From contig OX336399.1 of assembly GCA_946902985.2 (NCBI GenBank), positions 161,178,411 through 161,242,410 of the forward strand: a stretch of 64,000 nt of DNA, read 5' to 3'. Source of the stretch: Meconema thalassinum. Its lineage: Eukaryota; Arthropoda; Insecta; Orthoptera; Tettigoniidae. Positions 52,830 to 63,191 of the stretch are shown piece after piece. Below the pieces are notes generated by a model, which had not been told where the DNA came from, made no database searches, and worked only from the letters and a program-made list of their open reading frames with translations. The stretch's first letter is position 1; every line of letters starts with the position of its first letter. The translations under genes were made by a program, and so were the position numbers.

Positions 52830-53555
52830 TTATTTCATGGCTGTATATTCCAATTCCACATAAAGTGGGAAATCGTTTATGGTTTTTCCCGCTTGCTTTT
52901 CATCCCATGTCAACATGAGGTGAAGAGATAATTCGTCCCCTGCATTGACTATTTCATAGTTATGGATCAACATCCTATGACCATTTATCTTTATTTGTAA
53001 ATGGTTCTCATCAGGTATGGCATATTTGATGTGAATGGTTCCATCATAGTGTAATCGATAGTGGCTTAAACCCGAAGCAAGCACATAGGTCGAGTGCTGA
53101 TCATGGACTAGCGGTAAATGGTTTCTCTCATTCAAAGGTTTTTCATTTGTCAGATACACTAAAAATACACATGGGATAAATTTATAAAGCCTTTTCATTT
53201 CATGGGTCACGTAACGCTTGGTACAGACATCGTCTTCGTCTTGTGGGTCTTCCACGTGAATAATCCGATGGTGATTAGCGCTATAGCCATTCACCATAAG
53301 CTGTGGCACTTTGTCATAAAACTCATACACTTTGTTATCCACATACTTTTTCGTAGTAACGTCTGTAGACACTTGAGGATGTTTTACATGGGTTAACCGC
53401 TTTCCCTTAAAGTCATAATCTCCCTGTTTTGTGCGTGGCACTACTGACGTATCCACATAGTGTTTATTAGCAGGATCTGTTTCTTGTTTAGGATCATGTA
53501 TGGGGACAGGCCTAGCTTTGGCCATCAACGCACGTCCAAAGACATCCATCGTCAA
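52830..53555 (-). CDS. Fibre/tail-like Polinton protein with shaft-type repeats
   Basis: 241 residues. The first half has three repeats of about 30-40 residues of the kind DP-x-ETDPANKHYVD (21-35), LTHVKHPQVSTDVTTKKYVD (54-73) and IIHVEDPQDEDDVCTKRYV (98-116), the pattern of phage tail fibre shafts where the repeats trimerise. The second half (about 120-241) is beta-rich, without repeats, and may be a head domain (YRLHYDGTIHIKY, PLYVELEYTAMK). A role in attachment is inferred from this resemblance only. It is the first gene of the leftward block, 86 bases from the divergent ATPase gene. Confidence 0.65.
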   Translation of the reverse strand: MTMDVFGRALMAKARPVPIHDPKQETDPANKHYVDTSVVPRTKQGDYDFKGKRLTHVKHPQVSTDVTTKKYVDNKVYEFYDKVPQLMVNGYSANHHRIIHVEDPQDEDDVCTKRYVTHEMKRLYKFIPCVFLVYLTNEKPLNERNHLPLVHDQHSTYVLASGLSHYRLHYDGTIHIKYAIPDENHLQIKINGHRMLIHNYEIVNAGDELSLHLMLTWDEKQAGKTINDFPLYVELEYTAMK

Positions 53556-53641
53556 CCTGTAGTACCAGTCTACTGTTTCTATGACAAGGCTTGGTGTCCT
53601 GTATATAGACAGCCTGCTAGCCTGTCTAAGCCTTAGTTGAC
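53556..53641. promoter_or_regulatory. Divergent promoter region between fibre-like and ATPase genes
   Basis: 86 bases between two divergent starts, with a TATA-like GTATATAGA near 53598 and an AAGGCTT/AAGCCTT-type inverted pair. Too short for more than core promoters of both genes. Confidence 0.4.
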
Positions 53642-54340
53642 ATGAAGATTATTAAGCAGCAAGAGTCATTCCCCGTGGGGGACATGGTTTCCCATCTCTG
53701 TCCCACATCACGTGAACAACGCCATGGTTCACTGTTTCCATCTTCCATTCGCTGCATCATTGTGGGGCCTTCCGGCTGTGGAAAGACTAATCTTTTGCTA
53801 ACGCTCATTACAGCGCACAATGGTCTGCGTTTTCAAAATATTTATATTTTTGCAAAATCTCTCTACCAACCCCTCTACGTGTTTCTGGATCAAGTCATGT
53901 CTGGATTACAAAAAGAGAATATGGGTTATTTTACATTTTCCATGCAAGAAAATGTGATTTCACCGGATGAGGTAAAGCCTGATTCACTCATGATTTTCGA
54001 TGATGTATCCACTGAACGTCAAGGCATCATTCAAAGCTATTTCAGCATGGGTCGACACAAACATACCGATTGCTTCTATCTTGGGCAAACGTATTCTAAA
54101 ATGTCCAAACAGTTGATTCGTGACAATGCCAATGTCATTGTTTTATTTCGTCAGGACGAGAGGAACAGTCGTCACATTTATAATGAACATGTGAATCCGG
54201 ATATGACCTTTCAAATGTTTACAGAATTGTGTGCCAAGTGCTGGAACACTCAACGTCATGCCTGTTTAGTGATTGACAAACAAAGTGAACTCAACCAAGG
54301 ACGGTATCGCTTAGGGTTTGATCATTTTATTGCTATTTAA
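53642..54340 (+). CDS. Genome-packaging ATPase (FtsK/HerA-like, A32 type)
   Basis: 232 residues. Walker A GPSGCGKT (43-49) after a beta strand (RCIIV), Walker B LMIFDDV (116-122), then FYLGQTYSKMSKQLIRDNAN, the conserved sensor stretch of Polinton and adenovirus IVa2/poxvirus A32-type packaging ATPases, and VIVLFRQDERN. It would pump DNA into the capsid. Intact and of normal length. Confidence 0.93.
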   Translation: MKIIKQQESFPVGDMVSHLCPTSREQRHGSLFPSSIRCIIVGPSGCGKTNLLLTLITAHNGLRFQNIYIFAKSLYQPLYVFLDQVMSGLQKENMGYFTFSMQENVISPDEVKPDSLMIFDDVSTERQGIIQSYFSMGRHKHTDCFYLGQTYSKMSKQLIRDNANVIVLFRQDERNSRHIYNEHVNPDMTFQMFTELCAKCWNTQRHACLVIDKQSELNQGRYRLGFDHFIAI

Positions 54341-54381
54341 GGCCTTGTCTCATTCCCCGGCAAGTCATTTGCCAAGACACC

Positions 54382-55392
54382 ATGGCGTTAGCAGAGAGTC
54401 AATTAAAAAAGCATATTATTAGAGCAAAAAATACTATTCGCCAAAAGTTTCGTCAATTGAAACAATCACGTGCCAATCATGCTTTGTTTATTCAACAACA
54501 TTTAGCACCTCCGCTAAAAGCCATGTTGAAACCCTCTTTCAAGCCATCTGAAACTCTACCCACCGTTTCACAAGCCACGCAGACGCTGCACGAGGACCCT
54601 GAGGAAGAGGAAGAGGAACAGGAAGATTTGACTAGTGTTAGTGAAGTTGAGGATGAGGAGGAACAAGTGTTTACGCCTCAAAAAAAGGCCGCACCCCTTG
54701 CAGAGTTTTTGAGAAAAAAGAAATCCTTGGCCATGGTCGATACACCTTGCCCTTCCAGGGCGTCTCCGTTTTCACAACTCTTGGCCACCCCTCAACATAA
54801 AGCACAACTGAAAACCATTTTAATAAAATATTATGGATCAACATTGGAACCCTATTTCACCGATCTATTTATTGGAAACACAGATACCACGTATGGTGTT
54901 CGCTATGAGGATGATAGTTTTAAAATTGGCGATTCATCCATTAAATTTGCTCGTACTAAAGCTGTCATTAAAAACATCAACTATAAATTAACGCCAGGAC
55001 TGTTAAAGCTGCTCTTTTCTCGGACCCCCTCTTCCCATGATTATACGTCAGAGGATCTTGACAAATATAAATCGATTTTATTGGATACCCATGCTCACAA
55101 AAGACAGTATGATCCCACGCAACAAGTGAATGCCAATATATCTCAAAAATATAAAACCATCATTGCAAAAATGTTTCCCACCAGTCAAAGTACTCGTCGT
55201 AAAGCATCCGCTTCGGGAGTGACATTTAAACCATTAAAACCCCTTGTGGATGTTACCTACTGGCACAATCCCAATAAGCTCGTCCAGCGGCTACAGTTGT
55301 TGCATGCCTCACGTCAAGCTGGCCATACCGGTCACGATTGGGAAATTCAAGAAATTGAACAAGAACTTCGAAATGCCAAAATTATTGTTTAA
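54382..55392 (+). CDS. Conserved Polinton protein of unknown function, upstream of integrase
   Basis: 336 residues. Residues 1-60 are basic and helical (IIRAKNTIRQKFRQLKQ), 75-95 are acidic (EDPEEEEEEQED, then DEEEQVF). A conserved domain at about 135-330 contains YFTDLFIGNTDTTYGVRYED, GLLKLLFSRTPSSHDYT, LDTHAHKRQYDPTQQVN and the C-terminal YWHNPNKLVQRLQLL and ASRQAGHTGHDWEIQEI. Many insect Polintons that I recall carry this family between the ATPase and INT, and no function is known to me. Its end overlaps the start of the integrase gene. Confidence 0.75.
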   Translation: MALAESQLKKHIIRAKNTIRQKFRQLKQSRANHALFIQQHLAPPLKAMLKPSFKPSETLPTVSQATQTLHEDPEEEEEEQEDLTSVSEVEDEEEQVFTPQKKAAPLAEFLRKKKSLAMVDTPCPSRASPFSQLLATPQHKAQLKTILIKYYGSTLEPYFTDLFIGNTDTTYGVRYEDDSFKIGDSSIKFARTKAVIKNINYKLTPGLLKLLFSRTPSSHDYTSEDLDKYKSILLDTHAHKRQYDPTQQVNANISQKYKTIIAKMFPTSQSTRRKASASGVTFKPLKPLVDVTYWHNPNKLVQRLQLLHASRQAGHTGHDWEIQEIEQELRNAKIIV

Positions 55393-56320
55393 GCCCTCAC
55401 CCATTAAAATGGGTATTGCTCACGAGTTGCATCGCCCAGCTAGGCGTCATTATCCACGACTCAAGGTGATTTCACGAGGTGTGGATGAACTTTGGCAGGC
55501 TGACTTGGTTGAAATGATACCCTATGCTGGCGTTAACGACGGTGTACGCTATATGTTGACCGTCATTGATGTCTATTCCAAAATGGCCTTTGTTGAACCT
55601 GTGCGTCGCAAGTCTGGTCCACTAGTTACTAAGGCCTTTCAACATATTATTCAACACTCCAAACGTCAACCTCAGCTGCTACAAACCGACCAGGGGAAAG
55701 AATTTTTCAACAAGGACTTCTCCAGTTTTCTCAAATCTAAGGATATTCACCATTACACCACGTACAGCAATCTGAAAGCCAGTGTGGTCGAGCGGTTCAA
55801 CCGAACATTGAAAACCCATATGTGGAAAGCGTTTACAGCTCAGGGCACGTATCGCTGGTTGGACATGTTACCTGAGCTAGTATCACGTTACAATGACACC
55901 AAACATAGAACGATTGGGACCAAGCCACGTCTCGTAACTAAAAATATTCAGCGATTGGATAAACTGTTTAACCCCATAAAAACAGCCGATCCTAAACGTC
56001 ACCGACTGAACATTGGGGATTTTGTTCGTGTGAGCAAATTTAAGTCTGCCTTCAATAAGGGCTACACGCCTCAGTGGGGGACTGAACTATTTCGAATTCG
56101 TCGAGTCTACTTGGACAGTCCAGTCACCTATTTACTCGAGGACCTCAACCATCAACCCATAAAAGGTAGATTTTATCTACATGAACTTCAGAAAACAGCA
56201 TTTCCTCAGCATTATCTTGTGGAAAAAGTGTTGAAACAAAAAGGAAATAAACTCTACGTCAAATGGTTAGGGTTTAACTCTTCGTTTAATTCCTGGATCA
56301 ATAAATTGCATGTTGTGTGA
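55373..56320 (+). CDS. Retroviral-type integrase with chromodomain (Polinton INT)
   Basis: 316 residues from the ATG at 55373, chosen because upstream codons of the frame overlap the conserved C-terminus of the previous gene (the frame itself extends to 55244). An in-frame ATG at 55409 is an alternative. RNase H-fold catalytic residues are D44 (WQADLVEM), D106 (LLQTDQGKEF) and E140 (VVERFNRTLK), with 33 residues between D106 and E140, slightly less than the retroviral 35. The C-terminus is a chromodomain (YLVEKVLKQKGNKLYVKWLG and a final W-I), which in relatives reads histone marks and guides target choice. It catalyses insertion and explains the 6-bp target duplication. Confidence 0.93.
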   Translation: MPKLLFKPSPIKMGIAHELHRPARRHYPRLKVISRGVDELWQADLVEMIPYAGVNDGVRYMLTVIDVYSKMAFVEPVRRKSGPLVTKAFQHIIQHSKRQPQLLQTDQGKEFFNKDFSSFLKSKDIHHYTTYSNLKASVVERFNRTLKTHMWKAFTAQGTYRWLDMLPELVSRYNDTKHRTIGTKPRLVTKNIQRLDKLFNPIKTADPKRHRLNIGDFVRVSKFKSAFNKGYTPQWGTELFRIRRVYLDSPVTYLLEDLNHQPIKGRFYLHELQKTAFPQHYLVEKVLKQKGNKLYVKWLGFNSSFNSWINKLHVV

Positions 56321-56567
56321 ACCTGTGTACTTTTTATTTATTCACACATGTTGTACACCACCTATAGCTCTATGTATACAGCGCTCCGCGCTTCATGCAT
56401 GTTCATACATGTTTGTCTTTCCCTTTCCTCCTGTGTTCTCTCATACATCACCGCCTCCCCTCTCCCTCCCTTCACCTCCCACCACTGCTGTTTGCAGCTC
56501 TTGCCTCTCTATTGGTTGTGACATCATTCCGACAAGTTGCATCATACTTTTTACTGATTCAGCGATT

Positions 56568-58157
56568 CCCACGCTTTGAACATTCTCTTATCGTGCACGT
56601 GGACAGATAACACCCAAGCGAACACCTGTGCCGGATCAAATTTCACCTGAACTTGCATTTTGTCACGAACGAAGCAAAACAGGATGTCACTTGTTAACAG
56701 TTATCGCGCATGTGGACAGATGACGTCTAAGATGAACACCTGTGGCAGATCAAATTTCACCTGAACTTGCATTTTGTCACGTACGAAGCAAGACAGGATG
56801 TCACTGGTTTAGCGTACATGCCATCTCACACGTGTGTGCATGCCTTTACACTCCCCTGCCACCACGATGGTCAGATTATTTCACCTTCAAGCGTCTTGGT
56901 CATTTTTTCCATTGCACCTGTTGTCAAGTCAGATCGGAGCCTTCCAATAAGCTCAAATGACCTTCACCTCCTGCTCGTTTGTTTTCTATACTCGCTTCGA
57001 TCAACATAGAACCAAGTTCTCATCACCGTTTACACGTTAAAGGTAAAATATCAGGAAAACGCACGCTCGCTCTGTCATACACCGACCCGCCGAAATAGCG
57101 ATTGTTCTATTAAGCATGGTCCTTGTGGTTAGCGACAGGTTCGTTGAAACACACACACCCAGCCGTATCGTCTCTCTCAACCACCACGCTTCATGAACAT
57201 TATAAACAGGTAAAGAAAAAGAAAACGTTTTTTCAACATGTATGGCGTTAGGCCCTTTGTGAATTTTTTTTTTGGAAAAAAAAATCTACCACATTTGAAA
57301 GGGGGCGTTAGCCCGAGTGCTAGGACACCTCGTACACGTCTCTAGCGTTATTGGTTCGTGATATATCGGCAAAAATCACAAAAAACACGTGTTTATCCCA
57401 AAATCGAGTTTCCCAAATTTTTTAAAATTACAACGAGTCGTCAATAGCAAAGAAGACGTCACCCCGAGTCCTTGGACCCCTCGTTCATGTCTCTAGCATG
57501 ATTGGTTCGCGAGATATAGCAAAAAGTTCAAAATCACGGTTTTACCCCAAAAAAACCTTGTTTCCAAATTTTCATCTTTTCGACACCTACATTCCCGTAA
57601 AGAGCACGACGAGACGAAAAAAACGAATCCAAGCACGCCCTCCTAGCATCACTCCTTCCATTCCAAGGTCGCAGGGTCTCACAACTTCCTAAGTGGAGCA
57701 GCTTTCCCCTCATCCCACTACTACAGGTTTTCATTCTAGAGACTTGAAATTTATTTTGGGGGTAGAGGGGGTAGGGACCATTGATTTACGTCACACAATG
57801 TTTTTTGTAGAGTTCCGAGTTTCCAAAATATAGGATTTTCAAAATTCGAGTGTTTTCAAAAAAACATATAAAGTAAAAAAGTTTTATTATAGAAAATATA
57901 GGTCATAAAGACCATTCGTTTGAGCCATGGCACAACGTTCTATCCTGTTTGGTTTTCAAACTATCGCCTATTTTCGAAAACAAAAAAAAACAAAAAAAAA
58001 TTCAAAAATATAACGAGTGGTCCATAGCAAAGCCCCCGTCATCCCGAGTCCAACGACACTTCATTCGTGAATCTCCGACAACGGGTTCGGGAATTATCGA
58101 CTCGCATTGGGAGTAGTGGGGGGGGGGGGGGGGCAGAATCGGCATTACCCCCCTACT
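56568..58157. repeat. Polinton right terminal inverted repeat
   Basis: About 1,590 bp, reverse complement of 41141-42611 with few substitutions. It contains a tandem duplication of 113 bp (CACGTGGACAGAT-type units starting at 56592 and 56705) of which the left repeat has one. A run of 16 G lies at 58118-58133. Ends GGCATTACCCCCCTACT. Confidence 0.95.
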
Positions 58158-58163
58158 AGGACA
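58158..58163. repeat. Polinton target site duplication, right
   Basis: AGGACA, identical to the left duplication. Confidence 0.95.
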
Positions 58164-58329
58164 TCCACGACCGCAGTATTTTTGGCAAAAAATCAAAAAC
58201 CAGAAATTTGAATTTAGATCTCACAGTGAACGGATGAAAGGATTTTGGAAAGATAAAAAAGATGAAAAGAGCCACCACCAAAAGCTAGATTTTGTGTTTT
58301 AGCGCTCTCCTTAAAGGAGAATGTACGTA

Positions 58330-58361
<32 letters not shown>

Positions 58362-58362
<1 letters not shown>

Positions 58363-61300
58363 CCCGCCAACCTGGGCCCAATGTTTGGGAAGCCAGGCTC
58401 TGCCTGTCACAAGCCAGGACAAAGCGGTGAGTGATAGAGGAGGAACACCTCTTTAAAAAACCGAGGTCCAGCTGACCCGGCTGGTAGTACCTTGTAAGGG
58501 TCCCTTGCCAGGGTTACGGTGAAGGCCTCAACGGCATTGATGGTGGTATAGATGATCTATAGAACAGTGTTAATCGTGGACGAGGCGGCCTTGTATCCGG
58601 GATTAATAGGATAAAAGGCATCTATACTAGTATTTGGTTAGATGTCAGCTTTACTTAAATCCATGAGCGTCTGTACTGGTATCCAGCGGCGAGTGGTCAG
58701 CGTCTGTTAGCTCAATGAGCTCGGCTGAAAATCTAAGTTCCAAAGGCCTCAACAACCTCTGGTCCTATATGGTCCTGGTATCTGCTAGGCCAAGTACTGA
58801 GTACAAGCAAATATGGAATGTGCAAGTAAATACAATCTTACCCCAGGTGGTACACAATCCACCCGTCAACAGACGGCCACTGAACTTTCGGATTCTGGGG
58901 AGTTCAGACGTGCACAACAGAGAGTATCGTAGATCTCTGGTAAACTTCCCTACAACCAGAAATCATTCCTTGGAACGATAAACATTAATACATTGATCCA
59001 AACAGGTAAATTACATGACCTTACGCAGGAAATTGACCGACAAAAAATTCTCATCCTTGCTCTTCAAGAAACACGAATGACAGACAACGACACTATGGAC
59101 TACGGAAACTACCGCATCTTTAAAAGCAAAATATAACAAAGAGTCGCAAGGGGCGCACCAATTTTCGGCATGGCGTTTCTTGTACACAGATCTATTATCA
59201 CCTCTGTCAGGGAAATTACACCCGTCAATAGTCGGCTCATGACCATGCGCATCAAATGCGCCAACAAAAATTTCACACCCATCAATGCGCATGCCCCCAC
59301 CAATGTTGACAATAAGAAGAACCCTGAAACGGTTGAAAAACTCTGGAACGAACTTGAGAACATCATGAGCAAGATTTCCCGCGACGACGTTAAAATCCTT
59401 ATGGGAGATTTCAATGCTCAACTTGGCAAAGAGAAAATCTATCGAAAATTCGTTGGTAAATATTCCGCACACCAAAACACGAACACTAACGGCACGCGTC
59501 TGTTTGACATCTGTCACCAATTCAACCTTAAAATTATGTCCACGCACTTTAGAAAATCACCGCATAAACAAAAAACATGGCGATCTCCGATCCAACATCT
59601 CGGTTGGTATCAAATTGATCACGTCGCCATTTCCTACGCCCACTACAGAACCATTCACGACGTTCAAGTCCGACGAGACGCGAATATCGACTCGGATCAC
59701 TACCTTACAAGAATCAAAGTCAAGTTCACCCCAAAGAGAGTTCACCGTCGCAAACCACATATCCCGAAATTCGATTTAGCTATGATTCAAGAAACAAATA
59801 TTGTAGAGGAATGGGAAAAGGAACCGGCGAATAACTGGAACGACTTTCGTAGCAAAATTATCGGACAAGCTAAAGCACTGATCCCGCTAAAAAGAAAGAC
59901 AAAACATCCATGGTGGAATTCTGAGTGTGATCAAGCCATTGCCAATCGTCGAATCGTATTCCAAAAATACAACAGCAGTAGATCACCAGGAACCCTGGGA
60001 CACTTCCTCGACATCCGCAAACAGACAAACAAGACTATCAGGAAAGTCAAGCGTGATTTTATCACTGAGCAACTTAAGTCCATGGAGAATGATTTCAGAA
60101 ACTCCGATAGTCGGAATTTCTACAGGACCTTCGTGAATAATATTAAGGGTTATGCACCGCCAAATTTAACCTTTAGGAAACAGGATGGAAAACTGGCACT
60201 TACTAATCGTGAAAATTGCGATGAACTTGCACGCTACTTTTCTGGGCTCCTTAACTGTCCCGAACCACCTGAACGTTTCATGCATACGACCTCAGAACAC
60301 GTCAAGCCAGACGCTGATCCACCAACACAGGATGAAATCACTCGCCATATCAACAAACTCAAGAGTGGAAAGACAGTAGGAGAAGACGGAATTGTCGCGG
60401 AACTGCTGAAAAATCTTGGACCACGATCACTGCAGGAAATTACACAGATCATCCAAGAAGTCTAGCGAAGTGAAAAACTCCCAGATGATTGGAAATGCGC
60501 ACTCATTCACCCACTCTACAAAAAAGGAGACAGATTGGATGTGAACAACTATAGAGGGATATCCCTCCTTTCTGTACCTTACAAAGTCTTCTCTGCTGGC
60601 CTCCTACAACGCACACAAGAACAGCTCGAGCCTCTCATTGGTGAATACCAGGCAGGGTTCAGACCATACAGATCAAGTACTAAACAAATTTTCAACCTCA
60701 AGTCCACACTGAAACTTCGAGCTTTACGAAATCTCCCAACCATCTGCGTATTCGTCGATTTTCAGAAAGCTTATGACTGTCGACCGCCTATCCCTCTTTA
60801 ATATACTCGAAGAATACACGCTCGACCCGATAACATGACGCCTCATCCAACAGACCCTATCTGAAACAACTTCCAAAGTCAAGTTCCTTGGTGAAGTATC
60901 TGAACCTTTCCTCATCGGGACAGGTGTACGGCAGGATGATGGGCTCTCCCCTCTACTCTTTAATATCGTCCTAGAGAAGGTCATCAAAGAATGGAGAAAT
61001 GAACTGAGGAGTCGGAATACCTGGAAGCCCGTCATGCTATTAAAAAAATAGGAAGGCAAACGGATAATATCGACGTAAAATGCTTCGCTTTCGCGGATGA
61101 TCTTGCAATCCTCTCCGCAGATGAACGAACGGCAATTCTTTAGATCGAGGTCTTAAAAGAGTGTGCTGAAAAGGTCGGACTACAAATTTCCTTCACAAAG
61201 ACCGAGTTTATATCGACAAAACACATTCAAACACACAATTTACTCACAGAGTACGGTATGATAAACAGGGTTAATCAATTCAAGTATTTGGGTGAAATTA

Positions 61301-61987
61301 TTGAACCCACAGGTATGGAAAGAGTGGCGAAAAAATCTCGTGAACTTAAATTGCGGAAAGCATACGGAAAAATCGCAATTATTTACAACAAGAAATGCAT
61401 GAGCATCAACACCAAAATTCAACACTACACGACTGTCATCAAACCTGAGACACTTAACGCCAGCGAGACACTAAACCTCAACTACAAAGGGGCTCTTGAG
61501 AACATCAAGAAGGCTGAGAGAAAAATCATCCGTAAAATATTGAGCCCTAAACTCACAGATGACGGATATCGTCTGCAATCACACACAATCACAGAGAGAT
61601 ACTCTAACATCGAGTCAGATTTCCGCAAGCGACGACTGAGATTCTACGGCCACATTATGAGACTGAATGACGACCGGCTAACAAAGAGAATATTGACTTA
61701 CTTACGAAAACTTAAAGTGACAACAGTCTGGGTTACCCAAGTCCAAATTGATCTCGAAAGTGCCAACATCATACCAATAGACATAGACGATCGAATGACA
61801 TTCCGACATAAGATCCACAGTTGGGAAGTCACACATGAAGATCGACCAAGGAGACCAGGGAAAGGATGGACGGAGGAACGTCGAGTCCGACTCAGTGAGA
61901 TGATGAAGGAGTTCTGGAAGAACAAGAAGAACAGCACCAGAACATAATTTGCTTAATGTGATCCTTTGGGTCTAAACAATGTAAATA

Positions 61988-61990
<3 letters not shown>
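58362..61990 (+). pseudogene. Decayed RTE-like LINE with endonuclease and RT
   Basis: Starts just after the AAT tail of the previous LINE with a GC-rich leader. The apurinic endonuclease part has LILALQETRM, KILMGDFNAQLG, QIDHVAIS and SDHYL (59040-59705). RT follows: NYRGISLLSVPYKVFSAGL, GEYQAGFRPYRSSTKQ, FVDFQKAYD, VRQDDGLSPLLFN (the usual G after RQ is D) and FAFADDLAIL (catalytic FADD, about 61085-61110). The C-terminus ends with RLSEMMKEFWKNKKN. Breaks: TAA at 59134-59136, TAG at 60463-60465 (in place of a W), frameshifts near 60780 and 61050. A short 3' UTR and an (AAT)n tail to about 62020 fit the RTE clade. Confidence 0.8.
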
Positions 61991-62020
<30 letters not shown>

Positions 62021-62021
<1 letters not shown>

Positions 62022-62151
62022 TTATTGATTTTACGTCCCTTTTAACTACTCTGGCTTTTAGTGCCAGCGCTGACTGCGCCAAGAGGATTTCGTCGTGCAA
62101 CTTTGGGTTCTGCAGGCGAGAATGTTAGCCATGAGCCACGCAGCCAGTCAC
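62021..62151 (-). mobile_element. tRNA-derived SINE, family A, copy 3 (deleted)
   Basis: Minus strand. Reverse complemented it begins TGACTGGCTGCGTGGCTCA and ends TTAAAAGGGACGTAAAATC and the ATT tail, matching family A but lacking about 110 bp of the middle, including the B box region. Its ATT tail merges with the AAT tail of the LINE. Confidence 0.65.
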
Positions 62152-63029
62152 AAACTCAGAAGAGGTGGGTTCAATTCCTGTGTTTGTTGTTGTTGTTGTT
62201 GTTGTTGTTGAATGTTTTAGTGACTTTGCTTCATTGTGGTCATTTAGCCCCGTGTACTTGGGTGTGTATAGAATTTATCTATGTCTTCTAGTGTGTGTAT
62301 TTGTAATTGAGGTAGGCTTCGGGTCGGAAGCGAACAAGAGTTGATCATGGAAGGTCGAGAGGAAAGATGAGCCCGGCACAAATAAGTGGAAGCAATTCCG
62401 GACTCAGCCTCGTGAGGACACGTCACGAAAACCAAGATTAATGGCCGAGGGGACCCGATGCGCTGACCACGCGTCACCCCAATATCTGCAGACGAAATGG
62501 CTGGGCAGCGGTCACTTGGTAGGCCTAGCCCCCCCCCCCATGGGCTGTAGTGCCAGGGTTTATTATATATAATGCTGGACTCAGCTTGGATCCCGTGGTC
62601 GCCAACCCACCTCCCACAACTTGTGTGCCCCTGGGGAGGAAGAAGAAGAGCCATTGTTGTTGTTGTTGATGCGGATGTCTATTCATACGTGTGACTATGT
62701 TGTTTGCTCCCATGTCTCAAGCCACAAGAAGTAGTTCTCCCTGAACTTGAAAAGTGGACTTCCTTAGGCACGTGACTGAAGCGGGAAGTCGTTGGTTCGA
62801 GAACCGGTTCTGGAACGCGTGCGCTAATACAGCAAGTTACGTGGGATGTGTAAAAACTGTAATCACCAGTGTTATTGATGTCGACTATTACTGTAATTGC
62901 AGACCGCTGCTGGAATATGACAGACGTATGCATAGGTGCTAAATCACCCATTGTAGATATTTATTTTCAGTCATGTGCGAGTATCATTTTGCTTTTTAAA
63001 ATCAGTGCTACCAATATAAAAGTTTAGTG

Positions 63030-63030
<1 letters not shown>
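62152..63030. other. Intergenic with SINE fragments and short repeats
   Basis: (GTT)n at 62183-62210. A truncated SINE family B body (minus strand) at about 62212-62335 (AGCCCCGTGTACTTGGGTGTG). A GGTTCGAGAACC B-box-like motif near 62800. No gene is recognised. Confidence 0.5.

Positions 63031-63120
<90 letters not shown>
63031..63120. repeat. (CAA)n microsatellite
   Basis: About 30 pure CAA units. It may be the tail of the upstream repeat. Confidence 0.95.
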
Positions 63121-63191
63121 GGTATTCCAATTATCCATGCTTTTGGGATATTGTCGTGTGTAAAAAATATATTTAAAACTCGAAACGTTTC

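Larger units (their letters stand above)
41141..58157. mobile_element. Full-length Polinton/Maverick element (integrated polinto-like virus)
   Basis: 17,017 bp. Begins AGTAGGGGGTAATGCC and ends GGCATTACCCCCCTACT, flanked by the perfect 6-bp duplication AGGACA (41135-41140, 58158-58163), which is the Polinton hallmark. Inverted repeats of about 1.47 kb (left) and 1.59 kb (right) are almost identical. It encodes PolB, INT, packaging ATPase, adenain-like protease, major and minor capsid proteins plus accessory genes. Gene order is PolB rightward, a leftward block of about ten genes, then ATPase, an unknown protein and INT rightward. Known Polintons are 15-20 kb with this gene set. Almost all frames are open, which suggests recent insertion. 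Confidence 0.97.
40503..58365 (+). pseudogene. LINE C-terminal relic interrupted by a SINE and the Polinton
   Basis: The left part (40503-40768) reads IRIRRVKFFTHIGRMN, RLSKRIFNI and TSWYKESMEDLLQLHITIE. The right part (58164-58365) continues DIHDRSIF and ends SHSERMKGFWKDKKDEKSHH, then an untranslated part and an (AAT)n tail at 58331-58361. Removing the SINE with one target copy and the Polinton with one target copy restores the text of the LINE across the junction (ITIE then DIHDR). It gives the pre-insertion sequence of the site. Confidence 0.7.
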
